Part shown: piece by piece, positions 23,493 to 37,522 of the stretch
Layout of the letters: each line of letters begins with the position of its first letter
Numbering within the stretch: the stretch's first letter is position 1
From: Anarhynchus alexandrinus
Lineage: Eukaryota; Chordata; Aves; Charadriiformes; Charadriidae
Direction of reading: 5' to 3'
NCBI GenBank assembly: GCA_008711295.1
Contig: VUYV01000231.1
Location: 415,302 to 479,301, forward strand
Length of the DNA stretch: 64,000 nt
The notes under the pieces: generated by a model
Told to the model about the DNA's origin: nothing
Database searches by the model: none
What the model saw: only the letters and a program-made list of their open reading frames with translations
Position numbers and translations under genes: made by a program

Positions 23493-26400
23493 TAAAGAAG
23501 TTTTTGTGCCTTACAGGTTTTTTGATGCTAGCATTTTAATTTATGATCAGCTTTCTCTGTTTCTTGAATTTGTGCTTAGGAGAAGATCTGGTTAAAAGGG
23601 TGTTTCTGCAACCAAGTAAAAACTCCTTTAGGAAGAAATGTTTCCATACTCCAAGGTGGCAGCAGAAATGGGAGCTTGTACTATTCGCTTCTGCTCTTGG
23701 CTTACTCTGGCTTTTCACTCCAAGGATAGGTGCACAATGCAGCCCAGTGTAAAGATTTCCAGACTAATTCTTACTGAGTTAGCATTGTTATCGAAGAGAT
23801 AAGAGCTGCATTAGCAGAGCACTGCGTGAGAGCCAAGTTCTCCTGCTGAGAAACTAGCTTGGATGCCTCTACTCATTTAGCGCTAGGTCAGGCGTCACAG
23901 CCAGGTACCACGTTCTGGCATGGAGATGTGGGCAGCGTTTCTGAAGGGGAGAGCACTGACCGCTTCCCCAGGTGATTCCCCGGGCGAGCCTGCCTGTTAG
24001 CAATCCCTGCGCGGTGGCCCCGTGGCCTTCCAAAGGACATGATCAGTCATGGGTGACACAGCGAGGCCAAGAGACCTTTGCATCTTTGGCTCCTGACCAA
24101 ACGCCTCCATGAGAGGAGGGGCAGGCAGGTGGCAGCGGCTGACCAGGAACATCGATCTGGGTATTGATTTGTTTCTTCCTCCAGCCTGAGCAGAGCAGGA
24201 TCTTGCCCCTCTTTTTGAAGGGAACTGGCTGTGGAAGGGCCCAAAGCAGAGCAGTGTGTGTCAAGTGCCGGTGGAAACGCCGGGGGAGGCTCTGCAGTCA
24301 TTACAGCCAACGCTGTGCCCAGCACCAGGAGCCATGCTATCAATTTTGCTCCGTTCCCTTGTCATCAAGCCGCGTCAAGACTCAGTTCTTCTAAAAGCTG
24401 CATTAGAAAAATGTCAGCAGAAGATCCGCTGCAACTCCACACATTGTTCGGAAAGCTCGTGGGATTAGCTGGGCCTAATGCAGTCGGAGAGTATGTAATC
24501 TTTCTCTTCGATTGCTGGAAATCTGTTGGTATGCCAGGCTCTGCCTGTCCTGAGAGAGAGGGAGTATTGTGCCAAATTTCATACTGAGTGCGTGCAGTTC
24601 TATAAATCAGCATTAATGCTTAGCTTATTAGAACTACAGGCAAATAAGAGAAGGCTAAATGAGCAATACTGTGTATTTAACTATGTATGAGGTACAATTC
24701 AAACAGCACAAGGGCTGTGTGTTGGACGTACTGTCAGTGGACTCAGTAATGAAGCCATTGACTGGGGAATACTCACTTTCCTTTAGCCAAATGACAAGAA
24801 ATCCTTTTTGGCATTGTACGACTGTGATGCTGCAAGTTTTGCCGTGCAGAATTAAACTTGAAGATTTAATATAACACTGAGCAATAACTTGCTGATCACA
24901 GACTGTAACATTTATCTTAAGGTAAATCACTTTCCTCTAGACAACAGCAATTAGTGCTTAGACATGGAGGTATAATGGGCAGTCCAAAAAAAGAGTAATG
25001 TCTTCATCCCTGTGTCTCATGAACTCATTGTCTGGAATGTACATAGCTCTGCTTAACCTTCAATGATGTCCTCTGCAGAACTTACTGCAAGTGTTCCAGA
25101 CATTTGCTTCCTAAAGGATGATCAAAAATATAATGAGATGAAAATGGTTGTGATTTATTCTTGAAGCTGTTTGTTGCAAGATTCTGACCCAGATTCAGCC
25201 CTGCTTAGGGCGGTTTTGCGCTGCACTCTGGGCAGACTGCCCTTGAAAAGGGCAGAGCTGGTGGTGTGTTTGTGGACTTCACTCCAAGGTGTCTGAAGCA
25301 GCAAAAGTCAAACTCTCCTTGCTCTGTGATTTATTTTTTTTTTAAGTCAGAAAAAGCTAAAAGGAAAAAAAGAAAAGTATCTAGTCTGTAAAGAATATGC
25401 TGTCTAAAGCCTGCTTTGAGATCATGTTTGGTAAAGAGTGCACAACAAGAAATCAAAGTGATTCCTGTCAATAAATCTGAAATCAGACCTTACTGTTAAA
25501 ATAAATAAAAGAGATTAGCCATTCTAGCTAGCGCACTTTGGGTTTGCACTTTGGTACTGATGCTGAAAGTGCCAAGTTGGCACTGAAGAGTCCAGCTTTA
25601 CAAACATGACCCTACTTTTACCTTTTGCTGAAATGCTCTGTAACATAACGGGGCTTCATTTCATTTTCCTGAGATGGGCTTTTGTCATCCTAATTCTGCT
25701 AAGTAAAGGAAAGGCTCATAGGAAACATCATCCTCTCCCCTGGCTTTAGTTTATACCTGAAACTTACAGTTCTTCCTCCAGCCCGTCCTTTCTGCATTCT
25801 CCTTCCTTGCATTCCATTTTCATTTCACTTCTTCACCCTTCTCCCTCTCCCTCTCCTTTAGCAGGTAAGACTGTGCACCTCCGTGACACCTGGATTAGAA
25901 AGCTGTGCTTTAAAGAGGCTGAATGCTAATGCCAGCTCAGCGGATTTCACAGGCTGGGGATTTAACCTCGCTGCAAGGGTGCAAGGAGTGCTGCAGCAGC
26001 ACAACCCTCATCTGTATCTACTGCACTTTCACTCTGCTGTGTCCACTTTGTTTTGTCTTTGCAGAAACACAGCTAATTTCTCAACAGCTCCCCAGGGAAA
26101 GACCATGCTAGCTGTTCTTCATTTCTAGACACTCTTCAGACGTGCATCAGCCTCTGGCATGATCAGGTAAGTGCATCAATAAGGATTCTTGTCTCACTGC
26201 TGCCAGACCAGACAAATTAATCTTGATACAGAGAAAATCAAGTTTGTTTGTCTTACACACACAGACACGTATACACATATAGCTTCCTACTTGTCCTTTC
26301 TCACCCCTCTGGGCCTGATTGTCACACCAGCAGCCTGTAGCACAATGGAAGGAAGTTTTCATTCCTGTATGATTAGATTTGTCCAGTGACATCCCACATC

Positions 26401-28496
26401 ATGAAAGAGAGCCAAGATCCAAAGCAACCTCCGCAATCTGCCATTTGTGGCTGATAAACCGCCCTGTGCATTGGGAATATCAACAGATGTTGTATTCCCC
26501 TGTCAGTAATGAACCTGTTCTTCAATGCTTGGCCTGAATTGTCTCACTGTCTGTCCTAGGACTGAGCAGGCAGTGGTAGCTGGACTCAGCACCCCAAACT
26601 ATGTTTAGCTATTTGGTGTCATTCAGAGAGATGATTGTGTTAGCCCTGCTCATTCACCTGGTCTGTCTCACCACCAAAATTAGCCCAGCGCTTGCCGCAC
26701 AAGTACCTTTCACTTAGAGGCTATTATATAGGAATATAAGAGCACTGTTAGGACTCTTCTGCACAGATCTGTTAGAGGAGGCCAGCACAGCTGATCTGCA
26801 GAACCTGGGGTCTAATCCTTCAACACGAATGAAGCTGAGATAGAAATGTCTCCCCACACTTCAGCTCATGCAGAAGTCAGAATGGAGAATACACTTGCTG
26901 TGACTGATAACAGAAGTAGACTGGAGACAACCCCAAACTGCAGGTAAATGCATATTGTAAGATTAAGTAAGCATGCCAAAAGATTCAAAGACTGATGAAA
27001 CTTGTATGGTTTCTATCAGTGTCACAGTTCTGGCGTTCCTCATTAGAAAATAAATGTTTTTGTATCTCCCTCAATGGAAGATTTTAAAACAAGAGTGAAG
27101 CAGGTGTGCACGTGTCAGAAATAACCCCCGTGCTCTCCCTGCTGCCAGGGTCTTTGGGACCCGAGATGGGATTGACATTTTCCTCCTTTAATTATGTCAA
27201 TTTTAATTTGCTGGCTGTTCATAAGGAAGTCGCTAGCCTGGAACAGCTGCTGGAGCTGTGTAAAATTAACCTGAGCTATGTCCAGGCTCTAGCAGACGGG
27301 TGCTGCTCTGCACAAGCTGACGCATTTGGTGCTGACATCCCGTCTTGAAGCTGAGTGCAGAAGGCTGAAAGCTGGATATGCCCTGGAGATCAGTATGTCC
27401 TGCCTTCCCCCGGGTTTATCTTCTTAGGCCTCGCACAGATGGATTTGCAGGGGGGAATCAGGAGGAGTGTAATTCTCCTCATCTGTAAGTACCATAGTGT
27501 GTTTTGTATCATGAGATGGGGAAGTGACCATGGCAGGTACTGCTTTCTTCGTGAAAGCGCCATCGTCACTGCTTTGAAGCTACGGACACGTAGATGAGAT
27601 ACCTTTGGAAAGCCCTAACTACCTCCTACACCCCACTTGCCACCCCAAAGAACATGGCAGTTTCTTGAACTAAGACAAATCTGCCCTGCCTGAAAATTTT
27701 TACCCCAGCTAAACTTCAGGATGATTCCTATGCTAGCAAAGGTGGTTTACCCTAGAAACAGTAGCTTGTATGCTGTTGGTCTAGGGCGGCTACCTCTGGG
27801 CTTTTGCCTGGAAATTTTTATCTCAGGACAAGTTTAGTCAGTGCTGTTGCTCTTGTTTTACCAGTTCTCTGAACGGTATTATGCAGTTTCCAGCGCTCCC
27901 AATGCAGCGCTTGGCTGCAGTTTGACCAAGACTGGATCTGTCCTGTCACTCTGAATGCTCTTATTTCAAATTAAGGCTGTGTTTCATGGGGAAAAATCGG
28001 CAACATTATGGTAAGTCAAGATGAAGTATTGATATCAGTTGGCATAACTCAACAAGGGAGAAGCGTGCCTGTTGAAGATTTCAACCTACAAAATACCTTT
28101 GAATCATTTCAGAGCACTCTTTCACCAAGGACGAAATCCCTAAAGATTAAGGACCACTTTAGTCACATTAGGACCACTTTATTCCTAAATGAGGACATTC
28201 ATTTGGGGCTTTAATGCACGTTGATTTCCCATGGTCAGACGAATTGGCTTAACTTACCGAGTGCCCCCTTGCAGACAACCCCTAAGTCTCCTTTGTTTTG
28301 CACTTTTGCAGTGTCCTACAGCAAAGGACTGCTGTGTCACGCCTGCTACCCCACGTGTCTGAAATCCGCTTTCCTTCTCTAAGTCACTGACTCATCCCTT
28401 CCGTCAACTCTTGACTCTCTTCGCAAAGTTTTGTACGCTGCAAGCTATATAAAGAAATAAATTGCATTCAACTGTATTAGCAAGCAGCCTGCAGGG

Positions 28497-28522
28497 TTTT
28501 TTTATTTTATTTTATTTTATTT
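28497..28522. repeat. (TTTTA)n simple repeat
   Basis: Four to five TTTTA units after a T run. Confidence 0.9.
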
Positions 28523-31203
28523 CTGTACATGACCAGAAACCAATTTTCTGAAATCTTCAAACTTTCTGAAACACTTGACTCACATTCCTGAGTTATCAGG
28601 ACTACTTCATGCCTTGAAATTATTGCATATGGTTGGGTTTTACTCCTTCATTCACTGTGTTCTTTATTCACAGCTGATCGTTTTTTCCAAAATTATTTAG
28701 ATGATGCTACAATTAGCATATTTCACATAGAACTAGCAAGTCCATCTACTCTCTCACTGTAATTAGAGAGAAATGTAACACATTTGAAAATAAATAGCCC
28801 AGGCATGAGGTGGTTTTGTGGAACAATACAGAACAAGTGGGTGGACAGGAATGTGGAAATAAAGCCAGGATTCTGAGTGGTAAAAATTGGCTCATCTCCA
28901 TCAGCTTGCTAGAGCTACAATAGCTTGAACTCTCGCATTTGGCAATAAGCTACAAGATGATAAAAATGCATAGTATAAGGAGAAATGTGTCCTTCTAAGC
29001 TATTCTTTCAGTGGAGTTCTGCTGGCAGCAGCACAGCTTCAGAAACAAATGATCTAAACTTAGGTTTCTGTATTTGCACTCTTGGCTGTAACTCATGTGG
29101 AGTTACAGCAGGGGAACCGTGCAGAATGGGGGGGTCTCTGTGATAGCTAGAATGGCTGGAGATACGCAGGAGGTTAATGAAGAGATTTCTCCATATTGTA
29201 GCGATCTGAGTGACCAGGAAGTATTATGGCTCAGACCGACAGTTTATGACTTTTTTATGACAATTTTATGCCATTGAGCAGTGGAGAAAGAGAAATGCTG
29301 AAAAATTCCTTGGATTTTTTCTCCTTGTTGCTAGCAAGGCTGCTTCTTTTCCTGGGTTAAACTCTGGAGTACTGTTTTCAAAAATGCCAGCATATCTTTA
29401 GAAAAATTAGGATACAGGTTCCAAATTCAAGGTGCTGTTGGAAGCCATAATCCCATCCTGCCAGTCATCCCTAACTTCGTATCACGAGTCTCCTACACAA
29501 CAGCTTCTGTTTATGCTTCCTCACAGGCAGATTTCTGGTATGTGTAAATTGGTTGGGCTCCCTTGGCATCTTCCAGGAAATCATGGGCAGTGCTCAGTAA
29601 AGAACCAGGCACCTAAAATCTGCTTCAGCCATCATTTTGTTAGCACTAAGAGGAGAAAAGAAGATCTTTGTGTCCTGACTTCCTGGTGTAGTATCTACAG
29701 ATAGAAATATGTCTTGAAGCAAGACCTTATCTACTTGTTTGTTGCTGTTTAAGGAAGTCAGGTCATTAAATCCTGTTATTCATATCAATCTTTACTTGAG
29801 AATTTTATTCATCTTATTTTTCTATAAGTCAAAAGATTTTACGACAGCTTAGAAAGATCTCGTCATAGCTGTGCTATATTTATTAGTCAGAAGTCTGATG
29901 AGATGTGGCCTCTTCTCATGACTCTCCGAATATATTCTTCCACTCATTTATTTGCTGCTTCTGGCTGACAGCAGCTCTTCAAGTGGCTTAATATAGCATG
30001 TAAATATCATGAATTTGCAGAATATGGAGCATCAAAGAAGAGAATTACATCGTACTGTGTCCTCCCTCATTTCTCAAGCTAATAAAAAATGTCATAGGCT
30101 TCTGTTATTAAATTGGAAACAAGTTGTTGCTTTTCTTTAAATTTAGGTTGTGGTAAAAGGCTAAGAGTACTCCCACACACTTACATGGGAAATATTGTAA
30201 GTATGAATCATCTTCATTGCGTTTTCTTCCTCCCTGATGCTAGCAGTAGAGCTATTGATCTCTCCCAGCAGTGAGGTTGTGTGTGCTGTTCTATTCCTTG
30301 ACGTACGTCTGGTGGCTGGGATCGGGACCGGTACTTGGTTTTCACAGTTGTTAGTTGAGTTTCACACTTATATTACTCCTATCCTTAATTCACAGGACAA
30401 AAGTATTCATGCAGAGCTCTACTGAGCTGTTAGCGTAAGGGCTATTATTAGGATAGTGTTGGGAAGCAAGACTCATTTTTCATTTATTATTGAATGAAGT
30501 AGCTCAACAAGATTATTTTGTGGAGCTAACTCAGGTTCCCTACAACGAACGATCCAACAGTCACCTGTATTGCCACTGATCGCACAGAGGGAGACCGCAG
30601 GAACACTGGAGGACCAGAATTTGCTCAGAATTGTTAGTGTTGATAAAGCTGAGATGTCTGCGGCCTTTCAGACAACATCTGCAGCTCAGGGGAGGCTGGG
30701 TAGTGAAGAGTCAGAATTAAGACTCTGAGAACTTGCATGGTGCTCCCCACCCCGAGACGAGACGGGCCATCTGGGCTCAGTGCCCAGGGAGAGCCGCCAG
30801 GAACTGCCATCATCACTTATCTGCAGACTGAAGGACATGAGTAATGCTTTGGATGTCACCCCACACCTCTCCCACTGCAGACTGGTGGTGTTGCTGCAGC
30901 AGAGCCACAATCACCCCCTGGAATCCGGGGTGGCAGCGGGAATGCTGTCCCACTCACGTTTTGCATCTCGGACAAACCTCCGGGCATAAGTGACACATTG
31001 GTCTTGGCTAAGAAGAAATACAGAGCTGAACCTGAGGTTTTTTCTCTAGATTTTTGGTGGTTCTTCTGTTATTTGTAGAGCCATGCACCTGAAATCCTTT
31101 GCCAGATTCTCACTTCTATAGGTTCTCACTGTCCCATGTTACAAAGATGCTAAGTGTGCACGCTCTTCTAGTGGGTTATTTTTCTTAGAGAAAGAAGGAG
31201 CAG

Positions 31204-31227
31204 GTTTGTTTGTTTGTTTGTTTTTTT
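31204..31227. repeat. (TTTG)n simple repeat
   Basis: Five TTTG units followed by a T run. Confidence 0.9.
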
Positions 31228-32876
31228 CACTTTTGTGTCTTAAGGAAGTAAAGTCTTTGTCAACGAGTTTTGAACATGTTGGGCAATTTCAGCAAAAGGG
31301 ATGGCTGGGCAGAGATCTCAGAGGCGTGGAGATCTGACAGGTGACTGGATGGGGGCAAGAAGGAGGGAGCAGCAGGGGGAACTCAGCTGAGATTTCTCTC
31401 TGACAGCAGCTGGTTAACCAGTGACTGTGCCTGTAGCTCTTCATACCCTGTGCTCGCTCCAGCTCAGCAGGAAGTCTGACGGCTATAAACAAGGGACATA
31501 AGTAGATCTTTGGATGTTGTATGAACAGATCAAGGGGCTGTAAGAGGAGCTTGAGGGGGAGGAGGATTTAGGAGAGACAAAGATTGGGGGCACGGTGATG
31601 GCAGTGCTGCAAGAAACATAGGTGAGAGTTGGATTACATATATGGATTAGTGCTCAGGACACAGAAAATACATTTGTAAGACGTCAGGCTTAATTTGCTT
31701 TACTGCAGTCCCAATTGCCACAGCTTTGTTTTTGTATCGGCTCTCTCATCAGCGATGACTAGAAAGGCAGACGCAAACTTCTACAGCTACTTGAAATTTT
31801 AGCATGGCAAAAAATAGTGTTTCCCAGCCAGGGAAGAGCTCCCCGATATCCGCAGTAAGCAAATGGAAGAGCCACAGCTCTAAAGCACGCCTTGGTGTGC
31901 ATCAGGAGCGGCTCTCTCCTTCAGTGCAGGGATCTGTACAAATCAGAGGCAGAAGTCACCACAGAGCCAGCTCACGTAAGTAGAGCTTACCCGAAGCGTA
32001 GAGTTTAACACCTTCTCCTACTCTTGGCTTTCTGATGTGTTTAGTGTGGGTGTTCTGCAAACGTGAATAGGCCTTATCAAGCTGTGACCTTGAAGGAGCT
32101 GCTGTTACGCAAGAAATGAGGTTACGCTTGTACAGTGCTTGTGTAAAAGTCCCTAGCAGCCCACCAGAGAGTCATTTGCCACTTCCTCGGTGAATGGAGG
32201 TTTTTTTCACTCGGCAGTATGCCTAGTTCAGAGTTCATACCAACCAGAGACTAAATCTACTTCTGTTACCTACTTCCAGGAATAACATTTGCTATTCCTG
32301 ATTGCTGTTCCCTTTGTCAAGGTAACTGTGCCACCCTTTTGCAGTTCAGTGTTATGTTCTTATATGACTTGAGCTTTACTGAAGTTCTAAGGCAGATGGC
32401 AACAGCAATAATATTTCTGTGAGCCTCCAAGAAAGTGGTGGGATACGACAAAGTGAAAGGACTTGGGATAATTACCCCCAGACTGTCAGGATCTGTGTTA
32501 CTCATCATGTGTGTGATCTGATGTAAAGTATCGTGGATCTTTACAAGGATCTGAAAAAGGCAGTGCTGTGCCTTGTCAGGGAACAAATGGCAGCTGGAAA
32601 GGCTGGGTTCAGAGAGTAAACCAGAGGTTTTGCACTATATTCATTTCACCAAGCTGAAAGTTGCTGCAACAATGTTCTTTGTAGACAGGCAATGGCCACA
32701 GTCTCCAAAAACAGTCCAAAACAACAAAAAAAGCGCACAAGTTTACTCTGCAGAAAACAAGATGACTATAATTTATTCATGTCCTAATCTAGGCCTGGGA
32801 AGAAATAGCAGTAAAAATTGACTTGCCAAACCAGTGACACCCTCCTTTTCTTTACAAGAATTACGCTTGAGCCAGA

Positions 32877-33630
32877 GTCATAGAATCATAGAATCATAGA
32901 ATCATAGAATGGTTTAGGTTGGAAAGGACCTTGAAGATCATCGAGTTCCAACCCCCCTGCCATAGGCAGGGACACCTCCCACTAGACCAGGTTGCCCAAG
33001 GCCACGTCCAGCCTGGCCTTGAACACCTCCAGGGATGGGGCCTCAACAACCTCTCTGGGCAACCTGTTCCAGTGCCTCACCACCCTCAAAGTGAAAAACT
33101 TCTTCCTAATGTTCAATCTAAACCTGCCCTCTTCCAGTTTGAAGCCATTCCCCCTTGTCCTGTCACTACATGCCCTAGTAAAAAGTCCTTCCCCAGCTCT
33201 CCTGTAGGCCCCCTTTAGGTACTGAAAGGCCGCAATAAGATCTCCCCGGAGCCTTCTCTTCTCCAGGCTGAACAGCCCCAACTCCTTCAGCCTCTCCTCA
33301 TAGGAGAGGTGCTCCAGCCCTCGGATCATCCTCGTGGCCCTCCTCTGGACACGCTCCAACAGGTCCATGTCCTTCTTATGTTGGGGACTCCAGAGCTGGA
33401 CGCAGTACTCCAGGTGGGGTCTCACGAGAGTGGAGTAGAGGGGCAGAATCACCTCCCTCGCCCTGCTGGCCACACTTCTTTTGATGCAGCCCAGGATGCG
33501 GTTGGCCTTCTGGGCTGCGATCGCACATTGCTGGCTCATGTTGAGCTTCTCGTCGATCAGCACACCCAGGTCCTTCTCCTCAGTGCTGCTCTCCAGCCAT
33601 TCCCCGCCCAACATGTAATTGTGCTTGGGA
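32877..33630 (-). mobile_element. CR1 LINE, 5'-truncated, open ORF2 C-terminus
   Basis: A CR1 retrotransposon on the - strand. Its 3' end (32877-32912) carries four to five copies of the ATTCTATGA tail unit. From 33614 down to 32982 the - strand has one uninterrupted frame of 210 codons, starting [20 protein letters not shown] and including [20 protein letters not shown] and [20 protein letters not shown]. This matches the region after the reverse-transcriptase core in CR1 ORF2. The upstream endonuclease and polymerase core are missing, so it cannot move. The intact frame and strong CR1 match mark it as the youngest-looking CR1 in the window. The opposite-strand frames here are shadows. Confidence 0.95.
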
Positions 33631-36600
33631 CAAGTCCTTGCTCCTTTATCTTGTTCTCCTCACCAGTAAGTTTCAGAAACTCTCTGAGAAGATAATTGTT
33701 TGCAGCTTTTATGATTACATCACTGGAATGTTGTCAGAAGAAAATGCTTGCCCTGAGCTGCCGCAAACTATTGTGCTGCCAAAGAAAGTGACTCTTTGTA
33801 ACCGAGGAACCGACTTTTCTCAGCTCTGCTTACAAGACTTGTTGAAAACAGTGACAAAATGCTATGTCCACATGGACAGCTTAACATGCTCATGAAGCAC
33901 ATATTTGACCACCAGAAAGAGTTGTCAAGAATTTATTGTGGAGACAGAGGAGAAAGGAGAAGCAGATTACTAATACAAGACCAGTGCTTATTAACTGGAT
34001 GAGCTTAATGCACAGTAAGGTGTAAGATGTCATTGCAAATCTCCAGTGCTTCGCTTTACACCATGAAAAAGACTTGGGCTTAGTCACTCAAAGGCATGTA
34101 TGTCACTGTTAGATGGCGGGCAATTTGTCTGAAAAATAAGTATTACTATGACTCTGCTACACACTAATCAATTTTATTGCATTGTAAATCCATTGTATTC
34201 CTGATAAATTGTCTTTAATTGCACACATTTTAACAGTTTGCAGACTTCTTAATGTTGATGAGTTTCTGTGTTTGCTCTTTTTATTACACCTGGAAAAGGC
34301 CCTTGCTGTGCACAAATATTTAGAATACCAGCAGTTTTTTGAACCAGACTAGTGTTTACCTTTTATACTGCATTACTCTGGTTCAGGTGCCTACTTTCAA
34401 GGTTAAAAGTGTCAATGTTCCACTCCCACTGAAAGGTGTGCTTTGAAGTGCTTTTGTATCAGCTGAGAAATCTTTGGAGGAAAACAGTCTTTATATGACA
34501 ATGTTCTTTGTAATCTTTTGTATCACAACAGCAAAGAAACGTACAAAACTCGCACAAGCCGACACCATCTCTAGCCCAGGAAATGCAGGCTACTTTAAAA
34601 AAGACAGTGTCATGGGTGAGACAGAGTAAACGATAACCCATGTTGGATCTGGGAACTGCAGTTTACTTAATAAACAATGAGGTTAGAACTTTTACCATTC
34701 TTAATTATTTCACACACTCACTCGCTCCCATCACCACCCCAGTGTTATGTTGACTAGGTCTCAACTTTCCTTCCCAGCAGGGACATCACTGTCCATCCAG
34801 GAAGGCCATCCCCTGGAATTCTTCTACACACACCCCTCTGGTCTCCAGGATCTTCCCTCACTTTCAGGACCTTTCCTCTAACCAAGATCTTCACCCTCCT
34901 TTTTCCAAGCCACCTTCTTTTTCTCGAGACCACTTCTTTTTGGGAACCCTTTATTTTATCACCAGCTCTTCTTTCCAGAATTCCAGGACCCCATTTTCCC
35001 CAGTCAGAACAGCCAGTGTGCAGAAGCACAATGCACACAATCAGCCTCGTAATTAGTGGTTCTGTCTCATGTCTGTTCTTCAATTGCAGGATTCGAGTTT
35101 GTTAGTCTGTGCCACTTCTGTTTAGTTCAGGTGTTACCAAAATTTACCACCAGCCTGTACCAGTTGCAGTTAGTAAGTAGCAGGCTTCTGCTTGACAGTT
35201 CAGAAGTTCAGCTTCAGACATTTACCCCCACACACATACACCCAACTATCTGTCCTCTATTAGCTTTCACAATTTAAGCCGTTTTTTCACCTAGGACAGG
35301 CAGGACAGAAGCTTTCTACCTTCCTCACCCACTGCATTAGCTGGGACTGGGATTAAAGGGCTTGGGATGAATGCTTGAGGACAACTAGATTTTAAAGTAC
35401 ATTTGGCTGGAGAAAAACTGCTGAATCCTACCTGAGCTCTACTAGAAGAAAGAATCTAGTTGGGAAAAACTTGGTCATTTCTACCTTCCCCGGTAGAGTC
35501 CACGAAGGCCACGCTCAGGTTGCTGACCCAGATTTAGAAGCACAATCCTGCCAAGTTAGCCGTGAGGGAGGTGTTAGGATAAGCTAGACAAGACAATAAC
35601 ACAGTTAATATAAAACACCAGTAAAACTTGGCATCAGTGCATACAAAGAGGTTTAATAGTAGGCAACTCGACAGTACAAGTCTCTCCAAACTAGCACGAG
35701 CTCATCCCAGTAAGTCCTAGAGTGCATCCCCATAAGAACACGGGTATATTGCTTCCAGATGCAAGCTGGCTCACATGGAGCCTGTGTGGCTGTCTCTGCA
35801 CTGAGAACACACTTACCGTGCCACCTTGCTAATTCTCCCCAAGGTGACCAGGAGGAGACTGTCATTGTTTTTGGGTTTGGATGGGTTAACATAAACTAAA
35901 GCCCACTTGCCTGTATTTCACACAAACTAAAAAAAAAGACAAGAATGACTGGATGCGATGGCTAAGATAGCAGTATTTTACCAGAAGTCTGCTCCATACT
36001 TGCAATGCTTCAACCCAGCTTTTATTAAAGATTCTTTTCCCTTTTTCTTCTTTTGCATTTCTAGGAGCTAATTTCCATTTACAGAGTTATTTCAGCTGGA
36101 TCAGATAGCTAGGCTTTACTTCTTTTAAAATGGCTGAAATTTAAGTCTATTCATTGTGAAAAGAGGCCCCAGAGTGTTGGGCATTCACAATGGAAAACTA
36201 TTTTTAGTCTGTTTTCTTAAGGAAACAATGCCTACTCAGCCAAGTCATTTGTTCACCCATCTATCAATTTAGTTCTAATAACTATGAACCTGCAGCCTGA
36301 TTTCAGGCAGATTTGGCAAATTTGCAAAGTTCCTGCAAATGATGTAAAAAATCTGTGATTAGGTAGAAGAAGCCTATTATTTCCTGCATGACGTAGGAAA
36401 AGGAGGAAAAATTCAGCCATTGTTCTTTTGGGTGAGAACATGCTGGCCTGTTAGTCTGTGCTACTAATTGACCAGATGCAGAGCTCTAACTCAGCTACAG
36501 CACGTCTGGGCTCTTCCCTATCTGGTAATTAGAGGACCTGGAGTGAGGTGAGAATATTGTAGGAGACCTTAGGGATATATAGGTAAACTGGGGTTATTGA

Positions 36601-37496
36601 GTGGAGCTTTGTAGGAAACATGTAGAGAAACAAATCTGTAGGAGGTCAGACTTCATTAGTTCTGCTACCCATGAAATACTGTCTTCTCTTTCCCTTGGGA
36701 GTTTCTTACTCTGATTTTTTTTTTTTTTGTCATTTATATTCAGAAATCTCACCTGAATGACTCATATCTTTTCAGCTGGCAGTCTGGAGGTGTCATTGCC
36801 ATTCAGCCTACATTTGCTCGATAAAAATGACAACCACCTTTCTGGACACCTTCTCTCTGAGCTACTTTGAAAACAGAGAAGCCCAAGTAGCACACTCCTT
36901 TTTTTCCCCACACACATTGTCTGTGTCACTTTCCTCCCTTTTCTTCTTTTGGGGAGCGAATACTGAATATACACTTCATATTGACACTAGGGAACTTTTA
37001 TGATGACAGTCATGATTTATGAAAGTGTCAGCTGTTTATGTCTGGATCATTTTCTTTTAATTGTGAGATTTCAAGAATTGAAAGCATAGAGATTTTTAGC
37101 GTGTACCTACTAAATAAGGTGCTTTTCAAATTCAAGTTATTCTCAATCTCAAATACATACAGAAGTGACAGGGCAGCCACCTGAGGAGGTGAGAGGGGAA
37201 AAATAGAGGAAAAATAGTAGAGGGGATGTTTGGCTCTGCACTTACGGTACATGAGAGTTGGGTGAAGGATCGAAGGAGAAAAAAGGTAGATGAAATGAGG
37301 GAGTGGGAAGGCAAAAAGCTGCAGAAGAAAGCAATGCGGGATGTCTTTGAAAAATGCCTTTGAGCTTCAAACCTCTGTAGCAGCCTTTTGTTAACTGACA
37401 AAGTGAAGACCAGAAGAACACTGCATGGTATCATATTGGTTTTTTTATTACCTTTCATTTTCCTCTTACAAATATTAATACTTTACTCACTTTTCA
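33631..37496. other. Intergenic DNA, no gene recognised
   Basis: AT-rich unique sequence. A pyrimidine-rich stretch at 34754-35083 keeps a - strand frame open, but that frame has no usable ATG start. A T run lies at 36716-36729. Confidence 0.6.
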
Positions 37497-37522
37497 ACAT
37501 CTGCTGAGTACTCAGCAGATGT
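37497..37522. repeat. Perfect 26-bp palindrome
   Basis: The 13-base half-site ACATCTGCTGAGT is followed directly by its exact reverse complement with no spacer, centred on GTAC at 37508-37511. Each half contains CAGCAGATG or its complement; CAGATG is an E-box (CANNTG), so the palindrome also holds two E-boxes in mirror positions. Confidence 0.97.

Larger units (their letters stand above)
23493..32876. other. Intergenic DNA, no gene recognised
   Basis: Unique sequence with a moderately GC-rich part at about 23880-24600 and simple repeats at 28497-28522 and 31204-31227. No open frame here resembles a known protein. A homeodomain-site-rich stretch near 27176-27230 (repeated TAATT cores) has the look of a conserved non-coding element, but conservation cannot be judged from one sequence. 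Confidence 0.55.

Noticed and set aside
33309..33695. 128-codon + strand frame
   Set aside because: It is the antisense of the CR1 ORF2 tail at 32982-33614.
34754..35083. 109-codon - strand frame with a hydrophobic N-terminal segment, like a secreted protein
   Set aside because: Its first codon is TTG and there is no in-frame ATG before the hydrophobic part. The stretch is pyrimidine-rich low-complexity DNA on the + strand.
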